Shown piece after piece: positions 1 through 17,166 of a DNA stretch of 64,000 bases; the first letter of the stretch is position 1, and each line of letters starts with the position of its first letter. The notes under the pieces are model-generated. The model worked only from the letters and a program-made list of their open reading frames with translations. It did no database searches and had not been told where the DNA came from. Source of the DNA: Amphimedon queenslandica. Its lineage: Eukaryota; Porifera; Demospongiae; Haplosclerida; Niphatidae. The translations under genes were made by a program, and so were the position numbers. The DNA is taken from positions 150,072-214,071 of the forward strand of contig NW_003546260.1 of NCBI RefSeq assembly GCF_000090795.2, written 5' to 3'.

Positions 1-102
1 TGCTTCAAAAAGTGCAGATTTATTTTTGCATAATTTGTCTTTGAATGCTAGTAACCTATGCAAAGGTGACATGTAACATTGTGTGAGAGATATAACAAAA
101 TT

Positions 103-1675
103 TTACAGAATTAGTGGAATGGTGAGACTCCACGCTCCAGCCATTATCCAGAAAACAATGCCAGCATTAGCATGGGAACTGACTTGTGGATGATAAATCT
201 CATTTGATGCAACAATTGAAGCCATTCCTGCAACCACTTGGCATGACGTTGCAATAGAAAATGCTGAACCTAAAGGGTTTTATTATAAAGAAACTGCATT
301 ATTTTTACTTTGGTAATTTAAATAAACTGCCATGAGTAACTATACTCATCAATGATGCATTAATTTAAACAATAGCAGTGATAAATAAACAGCTACCTTG
401 TCTTTCTGGACCAACAACTTCTGCTATGCAGGATCGAATGGTAGGATAAACAAGTATAAGTAACCCCTGAAATATTCCAACTACAAAATGGTACATTTGA
501 AAGACAATAATTACAGAAATTAACTTACGAACAAACATTTCACTAGTAGATTTGGAACTGATATTTGCAATTAAAATATTGGTGACAACAGCAGCAATCG
601 CTCCAATAAGACTAATATAATAAATTGAGAGCCTCAAAAACACTAGAATAGGTAGCAGTACTATAAGAGACACTCCCATGGCAGCTGAATAAATGGCACC
701 ATATGTACCAATTCGATCATAGGTCCATTGAAGAGGTTCATTGTGTAGAAAATAATTCATGATACTATAGGAAGCTCCAAGTCCTAATGAAGCCAAACAA
801 ATTATGATAGTAGCTGTCCATAATATCAAATAATTCTTACACCCAATGTACGAAGGCATTACGTATAGCTTGATGCCAGTAACAATTTTATTAAATCCTC
901 TATTGCTAAGCTCCTGGTTATGCAGTCTGACTTTTTTTGATAACGACTCTGGCATGAGTATGACAGTTATCATTGCCAATGCTGTGATGGTAATCATTAG
1001 CCAAGCAGGAGGCTCAAAATTACAGTTTGTCTTTTGAATCCAGTCATTAGTAGCTATTGATGTAGTGGCTTTTGCAATGGCTATACAAGACTCAACGATC
1101 CCAATACGTATAGTGAATGCCTTGGAGTTGTTAGGAGTTACATCATGCACAGTAGCTACGATGACAGTCATGACAGTTGCAAAACCACCAGAAGCACCGA
1201 AAAATAAAGAGCACAACAAATAGTAATAGACATTTAGGGAGAAATGAATGATAGCAAACTGGAGGAGGGCAGTTAAGCACAGACCTACAACTGCAGTGAG
1301 CATGATTGGCTTCCTACCTACAATATCAGACAATGGGCCCAACACTAATCCAACTAGCAATGAAAATCCCAAGAACGTTAACTCAGAGTACATATTTAGA
1401 CGATTAACTCTTTCTTGTAACTGAACAAACTCCTCGTCACCGGTGTAGTTAGCAACATAGCTTTGCGTCAAACACTGACGAGTGATGGAGGTGTTTAAAA
1501 CCCCTAAATCCCCCTCAAGCGCCTCCTTGGAGAGTTGCTGGAAAAAATATTGTTGGTACAGAAGGCGATAAAAGTGTTCCGAGAACTGGTACAGAAGGAA
1601 TGGTATCTCAATAGGAAAGTATTTGGCATAAGCTTGCCTCTGATCTACTGCTTCTCTTTGCACACTGCCCTCCAT
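103..1675 (-). CDS. SLC46-like MFS transporter, 2 coding exons, 481 aa
   Basis: Coding exons run 1675-397 and 269-103 on the minus strand; the junction (donor at 396, acceptor AG at 271-270) joins in phase 1 and gives 481 residues ending at TAA 103-105. The protein has about twelve hydrophobic segments. The MFS loop 2-3 signature GPLSDIVGRKP is at residues 113-123. A loop after the first membrane segment carries NTS (61) and NYT (77) glycosylation sequons and a cysteine, as in the proton-coupled folate transporter/SLC46 family, whose usual length is 450-500 residues. The start is ATG 1675; the open frame continues upstream to a splice-acceptor-like TTTTGCTAG ending at 1711, so a 5' untranslated exon is likely. 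The GMPPB stop lies only 83 bp upstream on the same strand. Family identity is by pattern; the substrate cannot be told. Confidence 0.8.
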
Positions 1676-1758
1676 ATCCCATTTACAGAAGAGGGTGGGT
1701 GGGGCTCCAGCTAGCAAAAAAATAATTTATTGTGAAAAGTTTAAAATGATAATATTCA

Positions 1759-7465
<5,707 letters not shown>

Positions 7466-9071
7466 ATGGAAACAAGTGGTCGAGGCAGTAGACAGACTGG
7501 CGCCATTGAAACCCCCGTTGTTAGTACTGTACTAACAAGTGCTAGCACTAGTGAAGGTGGTAAGAATGTTTTATTTTATTGATTTTTATGATTATAAGAT
7601 ACCAACACTGCACCGCAGTGCAATGTATAATTTTAAGAATAATTATTAGTGATAAATACATGATTAAATTATTGTTTATAGTTGGGCTTAGTTTGTAATA
7701 ATTATTCTATTTCAGCTTTATAATGCTGCAAGTCAGCATGTAGTATATTGTTGTCTGGTATATTGTATATTTACTTGCAACTTTTTTGGATTTGAGAAGA
7801 AATTTGTAGAGACATAGGCAGTAGACATATCCCTTCAAGGGAAGGGGGTGAGTGAGTGTTAGTGTTAATTGGGTTTGAATAGTCCTTTGAGTGGAGTAGT
7901 GATATGCACCAGTCCAGAATTAAAGTGTTGATTAAGTTTGAGACAATTTCTTTTAGAATCACCTGGGCCCTCTTCATGTGGCTCTGTCACAAGGAAAGAT
8001 ATTTTATCTCCCAAAAAGACGAGAACTCAGTTTTCTCCTAAACAGCTTGTTTATCTAGAAGAGTGCTTTTTAAAGAATAGATTTCCTAGTGCAAAAGAGA
8101 GAGAAAGTATAGCAGAAGAGCTTGACTTGACGACACAACACATTCAAGTAATGGAATAAGTTAATTTGTTGCAATAAGTGCATGTATACTTTTTAAAGGT
8201 TTGGTTTCAAAACCGAAGAGCGAAGCATAGGAGGAAAAGCAAGCGGAAACAAGAGATTGAAGCAAATGCTTCAGCTATAAAAGTACCTTCACCACCAGCA
8301 TTTTGGCCATCAAATCTCTCATTTGATTCTAACTTGTCAAAAGGTACAACTAAAATTACACCTCTGTATTATCTATTAGTTTTTATAGATAATTCAATTA
8401 AGAAAAGTAACATCAATGGAAATCCACCCAGTGAATCTACATCCTTTTCTTCAAAGCAAGTATCACTTGCATCATTTTCAACAACTGTAACTACTGGTGC
8501 ATCACCTATTGTTGTCACATCCCGCCTTAATTTGCCAAGTCTGGATCATAGTTCACTTGATAAGAACATGATGGTAGAAGAGTCCTCATCATCGATTTTA
8601 GCTCAGTCTCCTGTACATTTACAAGAGTTATTACATGACCTACCAGATCTGATGAGTAGTTTTGGGGATGAATCATCTGCAATTACTTCGTCGCAGGTTC
8701 CTCCTGTGGTGCAACAAAATTTACCACAGGCTTCACACCACAAACATTATGGAGTTCCAGATGAACCTTTATTACATATGCCAAATCAAGGACAACCCTC
8801 TGTTATTGGACCTTTACCTAATTGTGGGTATCCTTCCTCTTACATTCAAGCGGCACCGTCCACAATTCATCCTCATTTTCCTGGTGCTAATCCTTTACAT
8901 CAGTCTCTCTCAGTTTCAGATGCATATGTGCCATATGGACACTATCCTGCTCATCATACTGTACCAACTCCTGTAGCTACATCACCTACAATGACATCTT
9001 TGTCACAAGGACATACAACATCCCCTTCAATGACACAGTATCACTTTGGTAGTACACATTATTATAAATAA
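7466..9071 (+). CDS. PRD-like homeodomain transcription factor, 3 exons, 385 aa
   Basis: Exons 7466-7559, 7957-8147 and 8199-9071; phases close to 385 residues. The homeodomain is residues 50-109: it begins KKTRTQFSPKQLVYLE, and helix 3 VWFQNRRAKHRRKSKRK gives W48, F49, Q50, N51 and R53 in homeodomain numbering. An intron of 51 bp splits it between positions 46 and 47. The motif combination (RT.F, LE..F, P...ER, Q50) is closest to PRD-like homeodomains, but no paired box or other signature lets me name an orthologue. The long C-terminal region is rich in Ser, Pro, Thr, His and Tyr, typical of a disordered activation or repression region. A 45-nt GT...AG stretch (8344-8388) is in frame and may be an optional intron. 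Its stop lies 175 bp from the end of the next, convergent gene. Confidence 0.88.
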
Positions 9072-9246
9072 TAAGTTTTACAAAATTTATTGGGTATTGT
9101 TGACCACCATAATTATTTTGTATAAAAGGTATCATTTCAATTACAATTCACAAGCTGTAAACACCACAATTATAAATTGTTGCATGGATTTTGTCTAGAC
9201 TAGTACATAAGTAAAAATCATAACAAATGGGAGAGCATGTTCAGTC

Positions 9247-12153
9247 TCATGTTTGTACAATGTAATCTTTTTCCAGTGCCATTGCAAGCTTTTCATTGCC
9301 AATTCTTCTCACAGCATCGATTAGTGTCTCCCATGTAAAATCTCCATTATCTTTCCAGTACTCTAAGGTCTCAAATAAATACTGGGAGTATGGATTACGA
9401 TCATCAATAATATCCAACTCTATTTTGGGTATTCCAAGCATCAGCCCAAAATGAATCCAGTTTGGTATTACTTCTTTAAGTATTGTTTGCAAATCAGTTG
9501 CATCAACAGTAACTATATTAAAAAACAAAATTTATGAAAAGCATACTGTATAGCGCTAACCTTCAAGGAACAAAACTTATGCAGATTAGCATGCAAACCA
9601 CAAAAATTAATACTACGGGCATGGTGCCAACATTGCAAATTCACGAAAGTTATTATTTGCACAACAATTTCATTTTCATAAATCTGAAAGAGTTTTGCTC
9701 AGCAAAAGGAAAGTGTTGTATTAAACTACACTACATAATATCAAGAGTGGATAATTATTTATCTGTTTTTGATAATATGGATTATACATGTAGATTCATC
9801 GAAAACACAACCTAAACAGTAGTGGATATATGAATGTGACGGTGAAATCATTAATTATCAGCATAACATTTATATAACAACTTCATGCATTAAATGGTAC
9901 ATGGTATGTATTGGCTCAATGCCAGTCTAAACATGTAGGGCTCTTTCTATTGTCTACAATCAAAATGTAAGTCTTCATTGCAAAATATTAAAACAATTAT
10001 GTGTATAATGCTAGCCCTGCTTTTCCCTTTTAGACTAACCATAGATCACATAAAACAATCATTATTCTGTACTATGTTCAAATAGGTGTTAGATGTACAT
10101 CAAAAAATCTGAACACAAAGTAAATTATGATAATATCAAACCATTATTTGTGGTAATGTAAACAAACTGTAGATGCATGGTTGACTCATTAATAAATTCA
10201 ATTTTAAAAAGGAGCATTAATGACAACAGTGATAGAAGTGAATAATGACCAAGACTTGCTAGCACCTCAATAATTATGCACCTTAATAATTAGTCACATA
10301 CATAAAATTCAATTATGCAAAACTAGCCCTTTTTAAAGAATGACAAAATGCCCAGTTGCTATGAAGCTAGAAGTACCAAGTTGGGAAACATTGCTATTGC
10401 TCTACAAATAAAGCTTGCATGAAAGGTACACAATACCTGTACATTCATTTTATACAAGGACGCAAATATAAGTTACAACACAAATTAATTTATTTAAAAT
10501 TATGCTCTATAAGTTCATGGCTCAATCAAATTAGTATGGACTATAGGGGCATGCTACATGTAAGTGAGCTAAAGAGCATGCTTCATGAGCTGACAAGCAC
10601 TACAAAATAGTACATGTACATGGCTTTTAAAACAACAGTACCAATTTTAAAAATCATAAAATCAAGTTTGATCAGAACCTGCTCAAACTTAAGCACAACA
10701 TAGGAAGAATATGTACTACATGTATGTATCAAAAAATAAAAAATTCTCTACTAGTCATTTTTGGCAAAATTTGGCCACAGACCCCTACAAGGACTTTGGC
10801 TTAATTTTTAGCAACTTAAAAAATTTTAAATCCAATTTTGATCGGCATCAGGTCAAATTTACCACACAATGTAAAGACATGCATATATCAAAACTATAAA
10901 AATGAAGAATTCTCTCTTAGTAATTTTTGGCAAAATATGACCAAACACCGTGTACTATTATAGTATAGGGTTTTCGCCTGATTTCAGAGCAACTTAAAAA
11001 TTCATAAAAATAAAACCCGCTCAAACTTGCTACACAACATAAGAACATGTACATGTATTTGAATAAAAAAATGAATTCTCTCCTAGCCATTTTTGGCAGA
11101 AAACAGGGTTTTTGGCCCGATTTTGGAGCAACTTTAAAAATTCATAAAAAATACTTTTTATTAGAAGGAGCTTAAAAATTACATACAGCACACAAACACA
11201 TTACATTTTAACAATTATAAAAAATGAAAGCAATTTTTTTAAAAACTTCTAGCAATTAAAAAAATAGTAAGCATATCGTATTTATCAAATTTTGGAACAA
11301 ATTAAAAATCTGTTGACATGAGCACTATGCCAAAATCCTGTGGGAAACCCTGGTAAAAACATTTTCAGTCTATTTTTATATTTTCAGAAAATAAGAGAAA
11401 ATAGTTCAACTTGCCCTATCATACCGTATAACGCTTTAATTTGGTGGAGTTTTATTGTGGCGATTGGCGGTTTAGAAGCAGAATCACCAATATTAAAATT
11501 GCCAATCATTAATGCGCATGCTCAGTAATGCACGTGTACACAAAAATTGCCAAATTAAAAACCGCCAATTACAATTTTACAGTAAAATCGCCAAAATAAA
11601 GCGCTATACGGTATGGCATTTTGACTGAAGCCATTATATCAATTTATCATAATTATTCATCATTTACATTTTAAAAATAGCTTTCAGGAACAGGGTATAT
11701 TAAAAGGACATATTTATAGGTTGAAATAATAATTTCTTACCATTGCCTTCCCCATATTTGTCTTTAATGGAGCAAGCTAATCTTCTGTTTCCTATAGCTT
11801 CCAATGCCGTTGATATGTTTGACCATGTTTGATCAGTTGAAATCTCAAGCCACTTTGTAAGCATCAATGTAAACTTATCATCAGTACTCCTGGAATGATA
11901 TCTGCTAGACTCAATGGATCTAATAAAAATAGTAAAAATTTCATTCAAGATTCACAGTTCACTCACTATGTCTAACCTTAGCTTAGTCATAGGTACTCCT
12001 AGTTGTATTCCGAACATCATCCAGTCTGGTACAATATCATTTAGTTTCGTCTTCAATTTAATGACACTTATAGAAACTGCAATTAACAAGCACAAAATAA
12101 AGAGAAAAACTTGATTGTACATTACTTTCAGTTTTCGTCATGGTGTCTGCCAT
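9247..12153 (-). CDS. Protein of two death domains, 4 exons, 190 aa
   Basis: Exons 12153-12126, 12076-11977, 11919-11741 and 9512-9247; phases 1, 2, 1 close to 190 residues. Domain 1 is about residues 10-102 (IVPDWMMFGIQLGV...TWSNISTALEAIGNRRLA); domain 2 is about 104-190 (VIPNWIHFGLMLGIP...TWETLIDAVRRIGNEKLA). Both show the death-domain spacing W..FG..LGI ... L..W ... TW..L..A...IG...LA. There is no kinase, caspase or membrane segment, so it is presumably an adaptor acting by homotypic contacts. The last intron (9513-11740) is 2.2 kb and holds a degenerate repeat array and a MITE. The start is 59 bp from the start of the next gene, which runs the other way and has the same two-short-exon opening. 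Confidence 0.88.
9830..10630. other. AT-rich intron sequence without recognised content
   Basis: Part of the last intron of the two-death-domain gene. I see only AT-rich sequence with short open frames, none with a recognisable domain. Confidence 0.5.
10633..11160. repeat. Degenerate tandem repeat, about 3-4 units of 140-180 bp
   Basis: Successive units share a motif GCAACTTAAAAA (at about 10811, 10991 and 11130; an earlier weaker one near 10641) and a motif TTCTCTCYTAGYYATTTTTGGCA (about 10742, 10911, 11076). A single related unit occurs at about 20140-20290 in a GNL3 intron, so this is a dispersed repeat that has been locally amplified here. Confidence 0.6.
11422..11613. mobile_element. 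192-bp MITE with TACCGTATA termini
   Basis: Begins TACCGTATAACGCTTTAATT and ends as the inverse of TACCGTATAGCGCTTTATTT. The interior is also self-complementary (for example GCGATTGGCGGTTT against AAAACCGCCAATTAC) around a CATGCGCATG-like centre. It belongs to the same terminal-sequence group as 18937-19145 and 33015-33223. It lies in an intron of the two-death-domain gene. Confidence 0.75.
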
Positions 12154-12212
12154 TTTAAAAGGTGTGGCTATTAATAAGCTATAACTGGCCTGTTGCTGTT
12201 GCGCTACCAAAA
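12154..12212. promoter_or_regulatory. 59-bp divergent promoter between two death-domain genes
   Basis: Only 59 bp separate the ATG codons of the minus-strand two-domain gene (12153) and the plus-strand three-domain gene (12213). Either both genes have tiny 5' leaders or their transcripts overlap head to head; co-regulation is likely. A GC-box-like GGTGTGG lies at about 12161-12167. No TATA element is visible. Confidence 0.55.
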
Positions 12213-15024
12213 ATGAGTTCCACAGAAGAAAAGTCTCATACTCCAAGTATATATGTAAATGCTTTAACTGTAAGTGTAAGCTATCATTTTTACTAGTTAC
12301 TAAGAAGCAGCTAAAGGAACTGAAAAAGTTGCTTAAGCCTGAGTCACACCGTTGGTTTCAGTTGGGATTTCAAATGAGGATAAAAATGGATGAACTTAAA
12401 AAGATAGAGAAAGCAGGAGGTAGACGACCACCTGATGTTTGCTTTCTGGGAGTGATAGAATTGTTTTTGCAGAATAAAGAGGAGGACAGAAAGTGGGAGG
12501 TACATTGATTATGTATTCTAAATAATGCCCTGTCATGGATAAATAGTCATGCAAAGTATTGAACAAGGGTAGTGGTCAGCATAATGATTTTTAGCGACTC
12601 TGTAAAAGCAAAAATTAGGTGGGCTTTTGAGACGAATAATGCTTTCAAGTTGATGCAAATTTGCCCAAATTATAGACAAATAGGGTGCTAATTTCTGCAA
12701 GTAATTATTGCATTACGATATCCACCCACACTCATGATTTGGACGACAAGATACAGTGTAGCTACATGCGGAAACAAGGAACAAGAGGCCTTCGTGTTTT
12801 CCAGAGCTTGCCTGAGTGGCAATAAATGCCAGTAGCGGTAAAGAATAGAGCCCAGAATGTCTCCTGAGAAAAAGCTTCATTGCACTTGAAGCGACTTGTC
12901 CACAAAAGCTGCTTTTGTCCTCCTATCCATTGGTTTTGCCGTCCAGCAGAAGAATTTTGGAATTTTTTCATTAAAGAATGCGGATAGGATACGGAAGATT
13001 ACGAATAATGTCTCATATACGGTATCTATAATTGCTTCTAGAAGTTAGTGCCCTATAGGGTCTATAAAAAGTTGACATTTTTGCTTTATGTCAACTGTAA
13101 ACCTTCCTTTAGGCAAGAAAGAGACATTACTGTGATTCAAAGGGCAACTTTTTAGCCACAAAGGCAATAGAAAGATTAGTCCTGCTGTGTTATTGACAAA
13201 TAAAAGTCTTTGACAATAAACATAAAATTGCATGCAAACATTTACTTACAAAATGCAGCACACTTACTTTACCTTCATTTGCACTTTTTATACCGTACAG
13301 CTCCAAATTTTCCTCCAATTTGTTAGATGAAATTTTAACCGACAAAATTTTTGTTTTATGTGGGTATATACACATGTAGTATGTGGATTAATAACAGAAA
13401 TGATGAAAATTTTATTGATAAAAATCAATTTTTAACAAGAAATTAAAATTTTGACGAAATTTTTGACTGACGAAAATGTGTTTGTTGTCCTATTAAAAAT
13501 TCTAAAACACTGAATTATTGTGCCATTTTGTAGTTATGTAGTTTTAAAATGCAAAATTGAGTTGTGTTAAAAGTATTACATGTATGTGTAAAGCATATAT
13601 CACATTAAGGTTGATGTATTGTCAATTACTGAAGCATGAAGATGTAACTGATAATTTTTATAGTGTAGAATCAATTTTATTATTAATTACTTTTTATGCA
13701 TTATTTTAGTCTATTTTTGATGCTTTGGAAGGCATTAATAATAACAGATTGAAGAGAAGTTTGGAAAGAGAATACAAACCAGGTGATGTAGGTAAGAGTG
13801 GCATACTCTGTGTAAGTCTCATATACATGCATATCCCTCCCTTTCTCTCTCTTGTTATAGTGTCACAGGATATGGATGCCCCTAGTTTAGTTAATAAGCT
13901 GGTTGAGGCTACACATCAGTGGTATATTTTTGGAGAATATTTAGACATACCAACTTTCAAATTGAAAGAACTTCGAGATGAGACAAGTACTGACGTGTCT
14001 TTTAGTAACATGATGGATAGGTGGTACGATAGTGGTGATGCCACCATTGAAGTTGTTATTGAAGCATTAGAGAATCTTCATAATAGAGTCCTTGCAAAGA
14101 AAGTCCGTGATAATTTCTTGGTTCAATTTGAAGGTGTGAATAGTTTGTTGCTTTTAAATAATGAATGCCTTTTACCTACTTTTTAGAACAAGCTAAGAAA
14201 CAAGCAGTTACATGGCTGACAGGTGTTGATGAAAAGATTTTATCTGGTATGTAATAATTTGTTTATAATATTACGGTATGCTGTCTATCTGAGAATTTTT
14301 ACTGTGCTGTGCATTTAATTTTACTGGATTAGAATTTTTGCAAAAAATTAGATCACCCATATAATTAATTACATGCCACATTCAGTAATGCATGACACAG
14401 TCTTATTTAGTAAAAATTAAATCACAGCACAAATTAAAAACAAAAACTTTCTGCCACACGAATTTCCTTACTTACGGTATCTAAATATTGAATATATTTT
14501 TAGAGGTGGATGATGTGGCAGATATTGTTGAAGCTGTGTTTCATGTCAATAATTGGGAAGATCTTGGTCTTGCACTCAGAATAAAGCCACCAGACTTAGA
14601 AGCTATTAAGAATGATAATCGTAATACTTCTTCTTGTCGCCGTGAGATGATTAAAAAATGGTTGACGATGGGAATTGGATCGTGGAAGGCTCTGTGTATT
14701 GCCCTGGCTAAGGAGCATGTGGGTCATATCAACTTGGCCAAAAGAATAGCTGAAAGTCATCGTGGAAACGTAAGAGTACCAGAAAATTTGAAGCAGCCTA
14801 CTCAGGCATCTGATGATCATCCTGGAAAGTTCTTGACTGGAATAAGTGGAAACCCTTCTATTCAGACAAAAGTAGGTGTGGATTCCATTACTCAAAATCA
14901 AGTACCTGAACGTTCTGAAGCATATTCAAAACCAGAGCAGGCCACATTAGAAGGGAATACTGAAACTGGTGCCTTTTCTACAGCCACTCAATTATTTCAA
15001 GACCCAATAGAAGAACAACAATAA
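12213..15024 (+). CDS. Protein of three death domains with C-terminal tail, 390 aa
   Basis: Exons 12213-12246, 12297-12499, 13710-13791, 13861-14133, 14187-14246 and 14504-15024; phases close to 390 residues. Death domain 1 is about residues 12-103, domain 2 about 107-197 (WYIFGEYLDIPTFKLKEL), domain 3 about 219-306 (WEDLGLALRIKPPDLEAI, then SWKALCIALAK). Domain 1 is split at the same place, after a WE or WK codon, as domain 1 of the next gene. The tail is polar and ends TETGAFSTATQLFQDPIEEQ, close to the end of the next gene's product. A possible donor at about 14770 could give a form without the tail. The 1.2-kb second intron carries AT-rich repeat debris, including TACCGTA-type ends at 13022 and 13292. 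It is presumably a scaffold for death-fold signalling; no partner can be named. Confidence 0.87.
12500..13709. other. 1.2-kb intron of three-death-domain gene, repeat debris
   Basis: Contains a TATACGGTA end at about 13014-13022 and a TACCGTACAG start at about 13292, which look like single ends of two different MITEs of the TACCGTA group. The rest is AT-rich; the short minus-strand open frames here show no domain. Confidence 0.45.
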
Positions 15025-15091
15025 AGTTTTAATGATCATAATAAATGTTTTGCTAGTTAATTGTGTAAAGTTTCTATCTATGAAAGTTTTA

Positions 15092-15147
15092 TGGGTGGGT
15101 CACTATGGTATGACAACGAGTTACTTTTCTTCCAAATTTAGCGATTT
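15092..15147. repeat. Upstream cassette, copy 1 (before two-domain gene)
   Basis: About 55 bp containing CACTATGGTATGACAA and TTCCAAATTTAG. A similar block occurs at 17090-17146. Each copy lies 20-90 bp before the start codon of a plus-strand death-domain gene, so it is either promoter sequence kept after tandem duplication or a repeat carried along. Confidence 0.6.
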
Positions 15148-15236
15148 CAGAATGAATTAATGATGTTATTTTCATCTATAGTTTCATTGATGTTATTTTG
15201 TTTAAAATCATTCACTGGCATAGCCACTCCTTCAAG

Positions 15237-17006
15237 ATGGCGAGACTTGAAGGTGAGACTAGGATTTAGGGGGCTGGCTTATTTACGTGTTAAACTGTTG
15301 ATAGATATTAGAGACGAACTGTATCGCCAGTTGAGCCCTGTAGCTGCTGATTGGAAAGTATTTGGAGTTCAGTTAGGACTGGAACTGGCGGAGCTCAAGA
15401 AATTGGAGGAGACATCAAATAAAACATCACAAGCTTGTTTCCAGGAAATGCTGAGCTACTGGATGGAAAATGATGGACCACATAAGTGGAAAGTAAGTGC
15501 TCTGGGTCTTGCCATGTTTGTCTATTATTGTTTTTTTTGCTTTTATATTTGGGGAGTTTGAACAAGGAAGTGTCAATACTGCCTTGGATTTGCAGTATTA
15601 TGTATAGCCAATTTTGAGCAGTTAGGATGTAGTCAGGTGGAGCCTGATGACTGTTAAGGGTCAGGCTCCGTCTGACTAGTTAAGAAACATTAAAGATAGA
15701 AGCAGTCACTGAACAAATATAGGTATTAATAAATAGACAAGTAGATCTAGCTATTTCATTGGTGAAAAGAAGATTGTATAGTTTCTGAATCTTTTTTGCT
15801 CCCAAAGAACTCTTTCTTGTGACCAATTTTTTATTCATTTTCACTGTAAATCAAGTTTTGAGTGATTCAAAGTTGTTTTAAAATTTTGCCTAATGAGGAA
15901 TTGTGAAACTTTTTAATTATTATTACCAAGAGTGGATAATTACTGTATATAATTAAACTAGTCTCGTGACCCCAGGACCAAGAAATTTTTTGAAATATAT
16001 ATTTAAAGAAGTGTAATATAGGTTTTTTATTACACATACATTTTGCCTAATATTAGTTGTTAATGTACAGTGATAGAGTACAAAAATTTCTTATAATATT
16101 TTTTCTTAATAGCCCTCAATGATTATGGTGTAATTATTAGGTTTATTAGAAATTTTAGGTTATTTTTTGAACTGACCTGAACTTGTAGAAGTAGATGTTT
16201 TAAATGGTAGTGGTCACTTTATTTTTTACAGGAAATTTTTGAATCACTTGGGTGTATACATGAAACTGGCCTTGCTAAAAAGCTGCGTGGTTGTTTTGCA
16301 GCAGAAGCTCAAGGTATTATAATTATAATGTTTGTTTTAGCATTTATGCATAATTTTAAAGTTGAATTAGATCTTGTTGATTTGACCAGAGAACTGTCTA
16401 AAGTAGAATACTGTTGGTCACGTTTTGGAACATTTTTAAGAGTTCCTAGACACAAGCTGAAATCAATAGAAGGGAAAAAGTCAAATGAAGAATACTTGCA
16501 CGATGTTATTGATATGTGGTGTGACAAGTGTGAATGTGATTACATTAATCTAGATAGACTGGAAGACGTTTATTCTGCTCTGGAGCATATTTCTCAGAGT
16601 AGGCGAGCAAGGGAGCTAAAAGCTTACTTTACTGCTGGTTTGTTATGTAGATATATAGTAATGTAGATAATCATCATTGTAGGTCGTAATCAACCTCCGA
16701 GACGTTTGGTGGCAACTGATGATAATAACACAGGTGTGTAATGAAACTGTGTAAATGTAAGTCACAACACTTACTTGGCTTTTAAATGTAGATAATACTA
16801 TTAACGAAGAAGATGAACTGAGTAGAAGATTAGAAGATGTAAATTTAAATAATGGTTAGTTGATTAAAGTCTAGCATCATCATCATTAACTATTCTTTTC
16901 AGAAGAAATGCCACTTCCCGTAGAGGAAACATGTGAGGGAAAAACTGAAACTAGTGCCTTTGCTAAGACTAGTGACATTTATCAAGAACCAATAGACGAA
17001 TCATAA
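15237..17006 (+). CDS. Protein of two death domains with C-terminal tail, 259 aa
   Basis: Exons 15237-15252, 15305-15492, 16232-16313, 16362-16637, 16683-16733, 16792-16854 and 16903-17006; introns as short as 45-59 nt; phases close to 259 residues. Death domain 1 is about residues 6-95 (DWKVFGVQLGLELAELKKLE...KWK), domain 2 about 96-187 (CWSRFGTFLRVPRHKLKSIE). The tail has an acidic stretch and ends TETSAFAKTSDIYQEPIDES, aligning with the tail of the preceding gene. Tandem paralogue of the gene at 12213-15024, one domain shorter. I chose ATG 15237 because the five-codon first exon ends in phase 1, matching the short first exons of its neighbours. Confidence 0.86.
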
Positions 17007-17089
17007 TTTTAATTATCAATATTTATGTTTTGTAACTTTTGTTATAATAGGTAATTTTATACTGTATATCAATTATCAAAACATAGATG

Positions 17090-17146
17090 GGTGGTTACTA
17101 TGGTATGACAATGAATTATGCTTCCCTTCCAAATTTGGTGATTGCT
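17090..17146. repeat. Upstream cassette, copy 2 (before single-domain gene)
   Basis: Contains TACTATGGTATGACAA and CTTCCAAATTTGGTGATT; second copy of the block at 15092-15147, again just before a death-domain gene start. Confidence 0.6.
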
Positions 17147-17166
17147 GAGCCAGCTCCAGACCTAAA

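Noticed and set aside
8662-8976. 104-codon frame inside the homeobox gene
   Set aside because: Shadow of the Pro/His-rich C-terminal coding region in another frame.
14596-14901. 101-codon minus-strand frame
   Set aside because: Antisense shadow of the third death domain of the 12213-15024 gene.
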